A stretch of 64,000 nt of DNA from Chryseobacterium taklimakanense (GCF_900187185.1 NZ_LT906465.1:1-64000), one strand, 5' to 3'. Positions 9,042 through 18,563 are shown, counted from the first letter of the stretch. The notes: a model not told the origin generated them from the sequence alone. Numbers and translations are program-made.

Positions 9042-9869
9042 TCAGGAAGTTTTCACAAGTGCGGCTGCTTCTTCCTTCTGAATTCTCTTGTAGGTTCTGC
9101 CACACAAAGCCACACTGAATTCGTAAAGCACCACCAGCGGAATGGCAGCCATCATCATACTTAAAACATCAGCCGGCGTAATTACCGCGGCGATCACTGC
9201 GATAAGGACAATGGAGTGGCGGCGGTAGGTTTTCAGGAATTGCGGCGTGAGGATGCCAATCGTTGTAAGGAAATAAACAATAATCGGAAAAAGGAATACG
9301 ATTCCCATCCCTAAGACGACCTGAAAGAATAGTGCGGTATAATCCGATAAATCATAAAGCGGCTCGATGACGTCTGAAATTTTAAACATCACCCCAAAGT
9401 TGATGGCAAAAGGGAGAATAAGAAAATAACCGCTTAAAATTCCCAGCAAAAACAAAATCCAGACAGAATTGATCAGCATCGCAGAATTTTTCTTTTCTTT
9501 TGGATGCAGGGCGGGAGAGACGAAACGCCAAAGTTCCCAAATGATGTACGGAAATGCCAAAACAATTCCCCCAATCACAGAAACCGACATCATCACGTTA
9601 AACTGCTGCATCAGTTTCTGTGTACGCACCGGAAAATCCTTCGGGATATCGATCGCATTGGTCTGAAAAAACTCCTGAGAAAGATTATTGATCAGCTTAA
9701 ACGTTGGAAAATCATTGCGAACGGGCCCAAAGAAGATTTTATCCATAATCCACTCAATATTGTACCCCACGATAAAGCCACAGATAATAACCGCAATAAT
9801 GCAGCGGATCAGATGCGCGCGCAGTTCGCCAATGTGTCCGATGAGGGACATTTCTTTATCGTCATTCAC
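9042..9869 (-). CDS. tatC: Sec-independent protein translocase subunit TatC
   Basis: TatC is the inner-membrane receptor for twin-arginine signal peptides. The 275-residue protein opens with the typical cytoplasmic MSLIGHIGELRAHLIR-like segment containing the conserved Glu. It has six predicted membrane helices and the conserved FPYIIWELWRFVSPAL stretch near residues 105-120. A periplasmic insertion between TM1 and TM2 (about residues 45-85) is longer than in E. coli TatC, as is common in Bacteroidota. No tatA or tatB gene is in the window. It lies downstream of kdsD in the same direction, a pairing common in flavobacteria. Confidence 0.95.
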   Translation of the reverse strand: MNDDKEMSLIGHIGELRAHLIRCIIAVIICGFIVGYNIEWIMDKIFFGPVRNDFPTFKLINNLSQEFFQTNAIDIPKDFPVRTQKLMQQFNVMMSVSVIGGIVLAFPYIIWELWRFVSPALHPKEKKNSAMLINSVWILFLLGILSGYFLILPFAINFGVMFKISDVIEPLYDLSDYTALFFQVVLGMGIVFLFPIIVYFLTTIGILTPQFLKTYRRHSIVLIAVIAAVITPADVLSMMMAAIPLVVLYEFSVALCGRTYKRIQKEEAAALVKTS

Positions 9870-9947
9870 AATTTTTGCTGTTGTTTTTTGAGTTTGCGAA
9901 ATTAAGAAAAATTTGCATCAAAGTTTGAATTGCAGGAATTAATAAAC

Positions 9948-10907
9948 TCAAATGATGCCTTCATCCAAAAGCCTGTGCAGATCGATAATCCCAAAATATT
10001 TGCCTTCGTCGGTTACAATCAGCTGGCCGATGTTTTTTTCTTTCAGAATTTTCATGGCGTCTTTAGCAAGCTCATTTTTCTCGATGCTTTTCGGTTTTCT
10101 GCTCATAATGTCTTTAGCTAAAATTCCCGAAATATTTTCAGTATTCATCAACATTCGACGCAAATCACCATCGGTAATTACGCCGAGGATTTTATCATTT
10201 TCAGTAACTACCGTAACACCGTGTGTGGAGCTGCTTACCGAAATAATCACATCTTTAACGGGAGAATTTTCAGAAACCTGCGGTTTTTGTGAAGAAAGAA
10301 ACTGTTCCACTTTGGCTGTAAGATTTTTCCCCAGCGTTCCGCCCGGATGAAATTTTGCAAAATCACGGTCTCTAAAGCCTTTCATTTCCATCAGGCAAAC
10401 CGCCATAGCATCGCCCAAAGCCATTTGTACCGTCGTTGAGCTTGTCGGCGCCAGTTTGTTGGGGCAGGCTTCTTTTTCAACAAAAGTGTTTAAGACCACA
10501 TCTGAAAATTCTGCCAGTTTTGAATTTAAATTCCCCGTCATCCCGATTAATGCAGAAGAATAATCTTTCAGAAACGGAACCAAATTCACGATCTCCGGCG
10601 AGTTCCCCGAATTTGAAATACACAGAACCACATCCTGTTTCTGGATCACGCCCAAATCTCCGTGAATGGCTTCCGCAGCATGTAGGAACTGCGCCGGCGT
10701 TCCGGTAGAATTCAGCGTAGCCACAATTTTATTTCCAACGTGCGCAGATTTGCCGATTCCGACTACGATCAGCTTTCCTACAGCATTGTTTATAATTTCT
10801 ACAGCCTTTGCAAAATCTTCTCCGATTCTGTTTTTCAGGTGATTAAGTTCTGCGATTTCGATTTCCAGGGACTGTTTTGCAAGGCTTATGAGAGCAGATT
10901 TTTCCAA
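9948..10907 (-). CDS. kdsD: Arabinose-5-phosphate isomerase (KpsF/GutQ family)
   Basis: It interconverts ribulose-5-phosphate and arabinose-5-phosphate, the first step toward KDO for lipopolysaccharide. The 319-residue protein has an N-terminal SIS domain (residues about 35-170, with GIGKSAHVGNKIVATLNSTG and SNSGNSPE) followed by two CBS motifs (about 205-319). The start used here is TTG at 10907. No in-frame ATG lies near it, so a rare start codon is likely; an upstream ATT at 10922 is the alternative. It is divergent from recQ across about 110 bp. Confidence 0.93.
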   Translation of the reverse strand: MEKSALISLAKQSLEIEIAELNHLKNRIGEDFAKAVEIINNAVGKLIVVGIGKSAHVGNKIVATLNSTGTPAQFLHAAEAIHGDLGVIQKQDVVLCISNSGNSPEIVNLVPFLKDYSSALIGMTGNLNSKLAEFSDVVLNTFVEKEACPNKLAPTSSTTVQMALGDAMAVCLMEMKGFRDRDFAKFHPGGTLGKNLTAKVEQFLSSQKPQVSENSPVKDVIISVSSSTHGVTVVTENDKILGVITDGDLRRMLMNTENISGILAKDIMSRKPKSIEKNELAKDAMKILKEKNIGQLIVTDEGKYFGIIDLHRLLDEGII

Positions 10908-10946
10908 AACGTTTTTAATTTTAAAGAAATTTAACCAAAGAATTGA

Positions 10947-10977
10947 TTGACTTATACTGATTAATTTATTAACTTTG
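10947..10977 (+). promoter_or_regulatory. recQ promoter (TTG-N20-TAACTTTG)
   Basis: A -33 TTG at 10947-10949 is separated by 20 bp from a perfect -7 element TAACTTTG at 10970-10977. This is the spacing of primary sigma-factor promoters in Bacteroidota. The recQ ATG follows 42 nt later. Confidence 0.65.
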
Positions 10978-11019
10978 GTTGATATGCAAATTTAGCAAAC
11001 ATAATAAGAAGAAGTATAA

Positions 11020-13224
11020 ATGAAGACTAAAAACGCCGATTTATCAGATCAATTAAAAAAATATTTCGGTTTTTCTACGTTCAAAGGCCAGCAGCAAGAG
11101 ATTATACAGACTTTGCTGGAAGGCAACGATGTTTTTGTGCTGATGCCCACCGGGGGCGGAAAATCTCTTTGCTACCAGCTTCCGGCACTTATTTCGGAAG
11201 GTACAGCGATTGTGGTGTCGCCGCTTATTGCCCTGATGAAAAATCAGGTGGATGCCGTCAACGGGCTTTCATCCGATGAAGGTGTGGCACACGTCCTCAA
11301 TTCGTCTCTCAATAAAACACAGACCAATCAGGTTTTCAGTGATATAAAAAGTGGTAAAACCAAGCTGCTTTACGTGGCACCGGAATCGTTAATTAAGGAA
11401 GAATATCTGGATTTTCTTAAGGAGGTTAAAATTTCCTTTGTTGCGATAGATGAAGCACACTGTATTTCGGAGTGGGGACACGATTTTCGCCCGGAATACA
11501 GAAACCTCAAACTGATCATCGATAAAATTGCCGAAGTTCCGGTCATTGCACTTACAGCCACCGCAACACCTAAAGTTCAGGACGATATCCAGAAAACTTT
11601 GGGAATGAATAATGCACAGGTTTTCAAGTCCAGTTTCAACAGGCCGAATCTCTACTACGAAATCCGCCCGAAAATAAACATCGATAAAGAAATTGTAAAA
11701 TTCATCAACCAAAGAAAAGGGAAATCGGGAATTGTGTATTGCCTGAGCCGCAGAAAAGTGGAAGAATTTGCCCAGCTGCTGCAGGTGAACGGAATCAATG
11801 CCCTGCCTTATCACGCCGGCCTCGACCAAAAAACGCGCGTCGCAAATCAGGATAAATTTTTGATGGAAGAATGCGATGTGATTGTTGCAACAATCGCTTT
11901 TGGAATGGGAATCGATAAACCGGATGTGCGCTTTGTGATTCATTACGATTTCCCAAAATCCCTCGAAAGTTATTATCAGGAAACGGGTCGCGCCGGCAGA
12001 GACGGCGGCGAAGGCTATTGTCTGGCTTTTTACGATCCGAAAGATATTGAAAAACTCGAAAAATTCCTGGCTCAAAAACCGGTCTCAGAACGGGAAATCG
12101 GCCTTCAGTTGCTGAATGAAGTGGTTGGTTATGCCGAAACTTCGATGAGCCGCCGCCAGTATCTTTTATATTATTTTGGTGAGGAATTCGATCCCCTGAA
12201 TGGCGATGGCGCCAAAATGGACGACAATTCCGTTAATCCGCCAAAGCTTCGCGATGCTACCGCTGATTTGAAATCAGTCCTTAAAATGGTAAAAACCTTG
12301 GATGAAAAATTTAAATCCAAAGACCTGATCAGCGTCGTAATGGGCAAGGAAACCTCTGTGACCAAGTCTTATAAACTGGAAACCACAGAGTTTTTCGGAA
12401 TCGGTAAAAATGAATCCGACAATTACTGGAAATCAATTATCCGTCAGGCCACCGTGCAGGATTTCCTTACAAAAGACATTGAAACCTATGGCGTTCTGAA
12501 AATTTCAGAAAAAGGGCAGAAAGTTATTGACGGAAATTATAAAGAATCCTTCCTCATTGCTGAAGACAAAGAATATGACCTTGAGCAGATAAAATCTGAT
12601 TCTGAAAAAGTTGAAATACAGTCCGGTGGCGGTCTCGACCAAACTCTGTTTAACCAACTGAAAGAACTGCGAAAGAAAGTGGCAAAAAAACACGGAATAC
12701 CGCCTTACACAGTGTTTATGGATCCCAGTCTGGAAGATATGACCACGCAGTACCCCATCACGGTGGAAGAAATTGGAAAGGTTTATGGCGTTGGTGAAGG
12801 AAAAGCAAAAAAATACGGAAAGGAATTTGCGGATTTTATTTCGAAATACGTAGCGGAAAACAATATCGAGCGTACACAGGATATGGTGCTGAAACAGGTA
12901 GCCAACAAATCTAGCCACAAGGTTTTCATCATCCAGAGTACAGACAAAAAAATTGACCTGGAAGATATTGCCAAAGCAAAAAATCTTTCGATGGAAGAAC
13001 TGCTCAAAGAAATGGAACGCATTGTTTATCAGGGAACTAAACTGAATATCGATTATTATATTGAAGATAATTTTGATGAGGATATTGTAGAAGAATTCAT
13101 GGAATTCATGGGAGAAAGTGAAAGCGACAGTATGAAAGTTCTGACTTCAGAATTTGGCGACGAGCTGAGCGATGAGGAACTGCGGATGCTTCGGATAAAA
13201 TTCATTTCGGATGTTGCCAATTAA
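11020..13224 (+). CDS. recQ: ATP-dependent DNA helicase RecQ
   Basis: RecQ is a 3'-5' helicase in recombination and fork repair. The 734-residue protein has motif I TGGGKS from residue 44, DEAH at 144-147, the second RecA domain with [10 protein letters not shown], an RQC zinc/winged-helix region and an HRDC domain (about residues 545-620). A C-terminal extension of about 110 acidic residues lies beyond the HRDC domain, making it longer than E. coli RecQ, as usual in this phylum. The zinc-binding cysteines of the RQC domain are not evident: [18 protein letters not shown] is found where a Cys-rich motif is expected. Confidence 0.95.
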   Translation: MKTKNADLSDQLKKYFGFSTFKGQQQEIIQTLLEGNDVFVLMPTGGGKSLCYQLPALISEGTAIVVSPLIALMKNQVDAVNGLSSDEGVAHVLNSSLNKTQTNQVFSDIKSGKTKLLYVAPESLIKEEYLDFLKEVKISFVAIDEAHCISEWGHDFRPEYRNLKLIIDKIAEVPVIALTATATPKVQDDIQKTLGMNNAQVFKSSFNRPNLYYEIRPKINIDKEIVKFINQRKGKSGIVYCLSRRKVEEFAQLLQVNGINALPYHAGLDQKTRVANQDKFLMEECDVIVATIAFGMGIDKPDVRFVIHYDFPKSLESYYQETGRAGRDGGEGYCLAFYDPKDIEKLEKFLAQKPVSEREIGLQLLNEVVGYAETSMSRRQYLLYYFGEEFDPLNGDGAKMDDNSVNPPKLRDATADLKSVLKMVKTLDEKFKSKDLISVVMGKETSVTKSYKLETTEFFGIGKNESDNYWKSIIRQATVQDFLTKDIETYGVLKISEKGQKVIDGNYKESFLIAEDKEYDLEQIKSDSEKVEIQSGGGLDQTLFNQLKELRKKVAKKHGIPPYTVFMDPSLEDMTTQYPITVEEIGKVYGVGEGKAKKYGKEFADFISKYVAENNIERTQDMVLKQVANKSSHKVFIIQSTDKKIDLEDIAKAKNLSMEELLKEMERIVYQGTKLNIDYYIEDNFDEDIVEEFMEFMGESESDSMKVLTSEFGDELSDEELRMLRIKFISDVAN

Positions 13225-13292
13225 TGTTTTCATATTCTGATTTATTCAATGAAAATTTTCCTCAAATTTTTAAATTGAATCTGTGAAATTCT

Positions 13293-14384
13293 GTGCTATC
13301 TGTGGGAAACATTGAAAAAATCTCCATCATTTTTATTCTTCCCGATCTCAATGCCGGCGGCGCAGAGCGCATTGTTACCACGATCGCCAATCATCTTCCC
13401 CGCGAAAAGTTTGACCCCAAAATCATGCTCTTGCGCAAAGAAGGCGGTTATCTGGAAATTTTAAAAGACGATGTGGAAGTTATTGATTTAAAGACGGAAA
13501 GGATCCGCAATGGCCTGAAACCGATTTTAAGTGAAATCCGCAGACGGAAACCTGATATTGTTTTCAGCGGTTTTGGTGAGGTCAATGCATACCTCTCTAT
13601 GTTTTTAAAGTTGTTTCCGAAAACAAAATTCGTCGCTCGCGAAACCAATGTTGTTTCCAAACACGTTACCAGAAGGGAAATCCGTTTTTTCTATAAATTT
13701 TACAACAGTTACGATAAAATCATTTGTCAGAGCGATGATATGATGAATGACCTGCTCGAAAATTTTAAAATTAAAAAAGAAAAAATCGTTAAAATTAACA
13801 ATCCGGTTGATTTTGATTTTATTGAAAGCAAACTGGCTGATTCTGAAAAACCAAAATCTTTTAAAAGTGATTTTAAAAACGTCGTGGCCATCGGGAACCT
13901 GTCTCAAAGAAAAGGTTTCGACAATTTAATGAAGGTTTTTTCGCACGTGAAAAATGAAAAAATTCTGCTGCATATTTTGGGCGATGGCCGCGATAAAGAA
14001 ATGCTGTATCAAATGAAATCTGATTTGGCATTGGAAAATGTCATCTTCCACGGACAGCAGAAAAATCCGTATCAGTTTCTGAAATTTGCGGATTTATTCG
14101 TCCTTTCCTCGCGCTACGAAGGTTTCCCGAACGTTTTGCTGGAAGCCGGCGCGTGCGGCGTGTACGCATTGGCGAACAGTTGTCCGGGCGGAATTGATGA
14201 AATCATTCAGCACAATATCAACGGTGAAATTTCAGATATTGAAAATCACAAAAAATTTGCCGGTAAAATCATTGAGGTTTTACAGGCTCCTCACCATTCG
14301 GAAGCGATTAAAAACTCGATTAAAACGAGATTTTCAAAAGATATTATTTTAAAAAAATATGAAGATTTGCTGGTGTCTTTTTAA
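13293..14384 (+). CDS. Glycosyltransferase family 4 (group 1) protein
   Basis: The 363-residue cytoplasmic or membrane-associated enzyme transfers a sugar from an activated donor to a glycan acceptor. The GT-B fold is shown by the N-terminal DLNAGGAERIV motif and the C-terminal donor site SSRYEGFPNVLLEAGACG (about residues 270-287, EX7E-type). Donor and acceptor are unknown; N-acetylgalactosamine transferases of the PglH type have similar motifs. The start is GTG at 13293; a second GTG at 13302 is possible. It stands alone, with no other polysaccharide genes nearby. Confidence 0.88.
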   Translation: MLSVGNIEKISIIFILPDLNAGGAERIVTTIANHLPREKFDPKIMLLRKEGGYLEILKDDVEVIDLKTERIRNGLKPILSEIRRRKPDIVFSGFGEVNAYLSMFLKLFPKTKFVARETNVVSKHVTRREIRFFYKFYNSYDKIICQSDDMMNDLLENFKIKKEKIVKINNPVDFDFIESKLADSEKPKSFKSDFKNVVAIGNLSQRKGFDNLMKVFSHVKNEKILLHILGDGRDKEMLYQMKSDLALENVIFHGQQKNPYQFLKFADLFVLSSRYEGFPNVLLEAGACGVYALANSCPGGIDEIIQHNINGEISDIENHKKFAGKIIEVLQAPHHSEAIKNSIKTRFSKDIILKKYEDLLVSF

Positions 14385-14423
14385 AATCAGTTAAAAAACG
14401 TGGTTTCTCTACGCAAAAATCCG

Positions 14424-14431
14424 TAATTTTG
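14424..14431 (+). promoter_or_regulatory. -7 element of lpdA
   Basis: TAATTTTG matches TAnnTTTG and gives a leader of roughly 60 nt before the lpdA ATG. Confidence 0.5.
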
Positions 14432-14494
14432 TGCGATTCAATTTCCGGGAAAAAACCTGGATATTTAAACCTTAAACTTTAAACAAAAATTATA

Positions 14495-15898
14495 ATGAGT
14501 CAATTCGATGTTACAGTTATCGGTTCCGGTCCCGGTGGTTATGTGGCGGCGATCCGTGCGGCACAGTTGGGTTTCAAAACTGCAATTATTGAGAAATATC
14601 CTACGATGGGCGGTACTTGCCTCAATGTAGGCTGCATCCCTTCCAAAGCGCTTCTGGACAGTTCGGAGCATTACCACAACGCGGTGCACAGTTTCGCAAA
14701 CCACGGAATTTTGGTGGATGCGCCAAAAGCCGACATCGCCAGAATGGTGGAACGCAAAAACGAAGTGGTAGACCAAATTACTACGGGAATCCAGTTCCTG
14801 ATGGACAAAAACAAGATCACCGTTTACCAGGGCGTGGGAAGTTTCGAGGACGCCACGCACGTAAAAGTGACGAAAGAAGACGGCTCCTCCGAAGTTTTAG
14901 AATCCAAATATGTTATCATCGCGACGGGTTCCAAACCTTCTTCGCTGCCGTTCATCAACATCGATAAAGAAAGAATCATCACTTCGACAGAGGCTTTGAA
15001 TTTAAAAGAAATTCCAAAGAAATTTTTAGTGATCGGCGGTGGTGTGATCGGCCTTGAACTGGGTTCGGTGATGCTGAGACTGGGCTCCGAAGTGACGGTG
15101 ATTGAATATATGGACAAAATCATCCCGGGAATGGACGGTGCTTTGTCGAAAGAGCTTCAAAAAGTACTTAAAAAACAGGGAATGACATTCGAACTTTCTA
15201 CCGCGGTTTCCGCAGTGGAAAGAAACGGCGATACCGTCAAAGTTACCGCTAAAAACAAAAAAGGCGAGGAAGTTTCTTTTGAAGGCGATTATGTACTGGT
15301 TTCTGTGGGCAGAAAACCTTACACAGACGGGCTTGGCCTTGAAAAAGCGGGCGTTGACCTTGACGAAAGAGGAAGAGTAAAAGTGAATGAGCATCTGCAG
15401 ACAAATGTTCAGAATATTTATGCCATCGGTGATGTAATCCAGGGTGCAATGTTGGCGCACAAAGCGTCTGAAGAAGGAGTTTTGGTAGCAGAACAACTGG
15501 CCGGGCAAAAACCTCACATCAATTATAATTTAATTCCGGGTGTGGTTTATACTTGGCCTGAAGTTGCAGGAGTTGGTAAAACGGAAGAGCAGCTGAAAGC
15601 AGAAGGCACAGCGATAAAAGTAGGGAATTTCCCAATGAGAGCTTTGGGAAGAAGCCGTGCTTCAGGCGATATCGACGGTTTCATCAAAATTATTGCTGAT
15701 GAAAAAACCGACGAAGTATTGGGCGTACACATGATCGGAGCAAGAGCTGCAGACATGATTGCCGCTGCCGTAACTGCAATGGAGTTCCGTGCTTCTGCCG
15801 AAGACATCGCAAGAATGTCGCACGCTCACCCAACTTTCGCTGAAGCAATCAAGGAGGCCGCATTGGATGCTACCGGGAAAATTGCGATACACATGTAG
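14495..15898 (+). CDS. lpdA: Dihydrolipoyl dehydrogenase (E3)
   Basis: E3 re-oxidises dihydrolipoamide on 2-oxoacid dehydrogenases and the glycine cleavage system, using FAD and NAD+. The 467-residue protein has the FAD motif GSGPGGYVAAIRAAQLG from about residue 9, the redox disulfide in GGTCLNVGCIPSK (Cys42 and Cys47), the NAD motif GGGVIGLELGS near residue 180 and the C-terminal HAHPTFAEA with the active-site His. Length is standard. It stands as a single gene; an E2 partner and lipB lie 24-27 kb away in this window. Confidence 0.97.
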   Translation: MSQFDVTVIGSGPGGYVAAIRAAQLGFKTAIIEKYPTMGGTCLNVGCIPSKALLDSSEHYHNAVHSFANHGILVDAPKADIARMVERKNEVVDQITTGIQFLMDKNKITVYQGVGSFEDATHVKVTKEDGSSEVLESKYVIIATGSKPSSLPFINIDKERIITSTEALNLKEIPKKFLVIGGGVIGLELGSVMLRLGSEVTVIEYMDKIIPGMDGALSKELQKVLKKQGMTFELSTAVSAVERNGDTVKVTAKNKKGEEVSFEGDYVLVSVGRKPYTDGLGLEKAGVDLDERGRVKVNEHLQTNVQNIYAIGDVIQGAMLAHKASEEGVLVAEQLAGQKPHINYNLIPGVVYTWPEVAGVGKTEEQLKAEGTAIKVGNFPMRALGRSRASGDIDGFIKIIADEKTDEVLGVHMIGARAADMIAAAVTAMEFRASAEDIARMSHAHPTFAEAIKEAALDATGKIAIHM

Positions 15899-15952
15899 AA
15901 TCCGCAGGATTCAATTTGAATATCCGTAGGCGAAACCCGCGGTAAAAGATAA

Positions 15953-15980
15953 AAGAGAAGTCTCGGCTTCTCTTTTTTTT
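15953..15980 (+). terminator. lpdA terminator
   Basis: An 8-bp stem (AAGAGAAG with CTTCTCTT) with a 6-nt loop is followed by nine T residues. It abuts the stop codon of the convergent KTSC gene. Confidence 0.88.
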
Positions 15981-16177
15981 TACTTTCTCCTCACAAACTC
16001 AAATTTCCCCTTGATATGTTTATTTAAAAATGTGCCTTTGGAAAAAGCGCCTCGAAATTCATCATAAACCATTTTCGGAACATCCAGATAATCATATATA
16101 AATCCCGATAAATATTCTATCGTTAGAACCTTTCTCTCAGGATGGTATTCGTATTTTTTGATGACGGTGGAAGGCAT
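15980..16177 (-). CDS. KTSC domain protein
   Basis: The 65-residue protein consists of one KTSC domain, a small beta-alpha module first noted at the C terminus of some lysyl-tRNA synthetases. The sequence from MPSTVIKKYEYHP through LTIEYLSG, IYDYLDVP and FLNKHIKGKF is characteristic. An in-frame upstream Met at 16276 would run into the divergent CvfB-like gene and lacks homology, so the start at 16177 is preferred. Its role is unknown; a nucleic-acid-linked function has been proposed for the family. The stop overlaps the lpdA terminator. Confidence 0.8.
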   Translation of the reverse strand: MPSTVIKKYEYHPERKVLTIEYLSGFIYDYLDVPKMVYDEFRGAFSKGTFLNKHIKGKFEFVRRK

Positions 16178-16215
16178 AAAGACATTTCTGCAATTTCCGT
16201 TCCGCGCAATTGTCT

Positions 16216-16223
16216 TACCTTTG
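16216..16223 (+). promoter_or_regulatory. -7 element of the CvfB-like gene, 4 nt from its ATG
   Basis: TACCTTTG is separated from the ATG at 16228 by only CACC. A leaderless transcript is predicted. Confidence 0.65.
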
Positions 16224-16227
16224 CACC

Positions 16228-17052
16228 ATGAATATTGGTAAAACACAGGCTTTAAAGGTTTCAGAGAAAAATTCATCAGGTTATATGCTCACTAATGATA
16301 TGGACTGGAAGGCGTTCCTTCCCAAAATATTCGTGCGTGAAGAACTGGAAGAAGGTGATGAAATCGAGGTTTTTGTTTATCAGGACGATAACAAACTGAA
16401 AGCAACGACAGAAACTCCGCTTGCCGAGGTGGGAGAATTTGCCGTGATGAGCTGTGTTCAAAGCCTTCCGAGCGGCGCGTTTATGGATTGGGGAATCATT
16501 AAAGATTTATTCATTCCTTACAAACAGCAAAAAGCCAAAATTGTGGAAGGAAAGCGCTATTTGGTTTATGTTTATATTGATGAGCCTACCGGACTCATCA
16601 CCGGAACCACAAAATTTAAGAGAAATCCGCAGTACGAAAATTTGCCGTTCGGAAATGGCGATAAGGTAGATTTGATTTTGATGGGCGAGAGCGAACTCGG
16701 CTGGAATGTGATTATCAACAAAAAATATATCGGACTGATTTATGCTTCCGATGTTTACAAAAAACTCTATCCCCTGTCCGAAGAAACCGGCTATATAAAA
16801 GCCATTCGCGAAGACGGGAAAATTGATGTCACACTTCAGCCTGAAGGTTACGCGCATATTGACGAGTTTCAAAAAATTATTCTTGAAAAACTGGAAGAAA
16901 ATTACGGGCTGCTCTATCTTTCCGACAATTCTTCACCCGAGGAAATAAAGGATGAACTGCAGATGAGTAAGAAGAATTTCAAGAAGGCAATCGGAGGACT
17001 TTACAAGGATAAAAAGATTGAGATTTTGGATGACAAAATAAGATTATTATAA
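16228..17052 (+). CDS. CvfB-like S1 RNA-binding protein
   Basis: This 274-residue protein resembles CvfB/YitL, a regulator with several S1-type OB folds and a C-terminal winged helix. Visible parts are two N-terminal S1-like segments (about residues 1-135, with GAFMDWGIIKDLFIPYKQQ), a third S1 unit with GYIKAIREDGKIDVTLQP near 195, and a C-terminal helix pair ending in KKAIGGLYKDKKIEI. It probably binds RNA; the target is unknown. ATG 16228 was chosen over the earlier in-frame codon at 16210 because the promoter overlaps the latter. A terminator follows. Confidence 0.9.
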   Translation: MNIGKTQALKVSEKNSSGYMLTNDMDWKAFLPKIFVREELEEGDEIEVFVYQDDNKLKATTETPLAEVGEFAVMSCVQSLPSGAFMDWGIIKDLFIPYKQQKAKIVEGKRYLVYVYIDEPTGLITGTTKFKRNPQYENLPFGNGDKVDLILMGESELGWNVIINKKYIGLIYASDVYKKLYPLSEETGYIKAIREDGKIDVTLQPEGYAHIDEFQKIILEKLEENYGLLYLSDNSSPEEIKDELQMSKKNFKKAIGGLYKDKKIEILDDKIRLL

Positions 17053-17058
17053 AAAATT

Positions 17059-17089
17059 AAAGAGCGGTTTAAACTGCTCTTTTTTTTTG
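17059..17089 (+). terminator. Terminator of the CvfB-like gene
   Basis: The palindrome AAAGAGCGGTTTAAACTGC runs on to complete a stem of about 11 bp and ends in nine T residues. It abuts the 3' end of the convergent tRNA-Pro gene. Confidence 0.88.
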
Positions 17090-17163
17090 TCGGGATGACT
17101 GGATTCGAACCAGCGACCACTTGCACCCCATGCAAGTACGCTACCGGGCTGCGCTACATCCCG
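17090..17163 (-). tRNA. tRNA-Pro(GGG)
   Basis: The minus strand folds into a full cloverleaf. The 7-bp acceptor is CGGGATG with CATCCCG, the D arm contains AGCGCAGCCCGGTAGCG, the anticodon stem CTTGC/GCAAG encloses loop ATGGGGT with anticodon GGG (17127-17129), and the T arm contains GGTTCGAATCC. The discriminator base is A. CCA is not encoded, because CAAAAA follows, so it must be added after transcription. GGG reads CCC and CCU proline codons. Confidence 0.95.
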
Positions 17164-17213
17164 CTTGGAACTGCAAAAATAAGAATTTTCCGAAAATTCT
17201 GAAAGCCTGCAGA

Positions 17214-17558
17214 CTAATCTTTTCGAACCAGCAAAATCCAGTCATCTTCCAAATATTTATAACCGATATCATAGACGAAACGGTATTCTGCGCCGTTTTT
17301 GTAAACCCGTAAATTGGTGAAGTAATCGAAATTGAAACCTTCGGAAGTGAGCTTGTTTTTCGTGGTTTTGGCTTTTCCCTCAATATAATTTTGTTCGGAC
17401 AGTATCCGGTGATTTTTGCGCAACTTGTTGTTGATGTTGCGCATCAGATTGGTAGTATCACGGTTGTTTTTATTGTTAAAAGCGTTGCGGCAGCCGTCGC
17501 TGCAGAACTTTTTATCGCTTCTTCCGTGGATTTCATCACCACATTCAAGACAGTTCAT
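17214..17558 (-). CDS. Zinc-ribbon-containing hypothetical protein
   Basis: The 114-residue protein begins with MNCLECGDEIHGRSDKKFC, followed by SDGC. The four-cysteine CxxC-X13-CxxxC treble-clef or zinc-ribbon pattern resembles DUF2116-type ribbons. A basic, Asn-rich middle (about residues 25-60) and a C-terminal domain with FDYFTNLRVY and DDWILLV follow. There is no signal peptide or membrane helix. It is probably a nucleic-acid- or protein-binding small protein, but no function can be assigned. It is convergent with nothing and lies 51 bp upstream of the tRNA gene. Confidence 0.8.
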   Translation of the reverse strand: MNCLECGDEIHGRSDKKFCSDGCRNAFNNKNNRDTTNLMRNINNKLRKNHRILSEQNYIEGKAKTTKNKLTSEGFNFDYFTNLRVYKNGAEYRFVYDIGYKYLEDDWILLVRKD

Positions 17559-17728
17559 AGCAGTTTATTTAATTCAAATATAATTAATTATCCAATTGCA
17601 AACGACTACAAATGAAAATAAATGATTTAAAACCGAATAAATTTTCATCACCGCCGAATCTTTGCATCAGAGATTTGAGCTCCAACGAACGGCTCGGACG
17701 AAGTACAACAATTTAAAATTTAATTATT

Positions 17729-18052
17729 ATGTCAATCAGAAACAGTGTTAACCTTATTGGTAGAGCAGGTGGCGATGTAGAAGTTTTTAATTTCGAAAAA
17801 GGGATGAAGGCAACTTTATCACTCGCTACAAATGATTATTACACCAACGCAATGGGCGAAAAAATCGAAGAAACCCAATGGCACAACATCATTGCGTTTG
17901 GTAAAACTGCCGAAATTTTGCAGAAGTATGTCACCAAAGGCAAAGAGATCGCCATTGAAGGCAAACTGACCTACAGAAGCTATGAAGGAAATGACGGCCA
18001 AAAGCGCTATGTCACCGAAATCCGCGTGAATGAAGTGGTACTGCTTAATTAG
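17729..18052 (+). CDS. ssb: Short single-stranded DNA-binding protein
   Basis: The 107-residue protein is a bare OB fold of the SSB family: SVNLIGRAGGDVEV near the N terminus, EETQWHNIIAFGKTAE near residues 47-62 and LTYRSYEGNDGQKRYVTEI near 85-103. It ends right after the fold at EVVLLN and lacks the flexible linker and acidic tip (DDIPF type) through which canonical SSB recruits partners. A second, full-length SSB elsewhere in the genome is therefore likely. An HRDC protein gene follows 61 bp later in the same direction. Confidence 0.92.
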   Translation: MSIRNSVNLIGRAGGDVEVFNFEKGMKATLSLATNDYYTNAMGEKIEETQWHNIIAFGKTAEILQKYVTKGKEIAIEGKLTYRSYEGNDGQKRYVTEIRVNEVVLLN

Positions 18053-18113
18053 ATATTTTAATGTAAAGTTTTGGTAGACTCCACATTTACCAGACTCCTA
18101 AAAATCACAAACT

Positions 18114-18563
18114 ATGAAAATTAAGGTTCTAAAAATACGCCTGTCTGAAGACTTTCAGGCTGATGATGAAAAATTTGTAAATGATTTCCTGCAAAACCAT
18201 GAAGTTGTAAAAATGGCTTCAAGCCTGGTTGCAGGCACGGAAAATTACTGGTCCGTCATGGTATATTTCGAAGAGGCAAAACAGCATCTCAAAGAGAGCA
18301 AATCTTCAAAATATTCCGCAGATGCGGATACAGAATTGAGTTCTGATGAAGTGAAGATTCTCGATTGCCTGCGGCTTTGGCGGAACGAAAAAGCAAAAGA
18401 GCAAAACCTGCCGTCGTATTTCATTGCAACGAACAAGGAGTTGGTTTCCATCGCAAAATTCAAACCGGTAAAAGTCGAAGAACTAAAAGAGATTAAGGGA
18501 TTCGGAAAACACAAGATTGAAAACTACGGAGAGGAAATTATCGAAATTCTGGAAACCGTCTGA
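18114..18563 (+). CDS. HRDC domain-containing protein
   Basis: The 149-residue protein has an HRDC domain in its C-terminal half (about residues 78-148; LDCLRLWRNEKAKEQNLPSY, IKGFGKHKIENYGEEI), the helical module that helps RecQ and RNase D bind nucleic acid. The N-terminal 70 residues form a small alpha/beta domain with no catalytic motif that I recognise. Lacking helicase or nuclease parts, it may act as a DNA-binding accessory. Its position after ssb suggests a DNA-repair context, which is inference. A strong terminator follows. Confidence 0.88.
   Translation: MKIKVLKIRLSEDFQADDEKFVNDFLQNHEVVKMASSLVAGTENYWSVMVYFEEAKQHLKESKSSKYSADADTELSSDEVKILDCLRLWRNEKAKEQNLPSYFIATNKELVSIAKFKPVKVEELKEIKGFGKHKIENYGEEIIEILETV

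Noticed and set aside
11389-12918. Long minus-strand open frames opposite recQ
   Set aside because: recQ motifs are intact through the whole region; the antisense frames are Phe/Ile-rich shadows.
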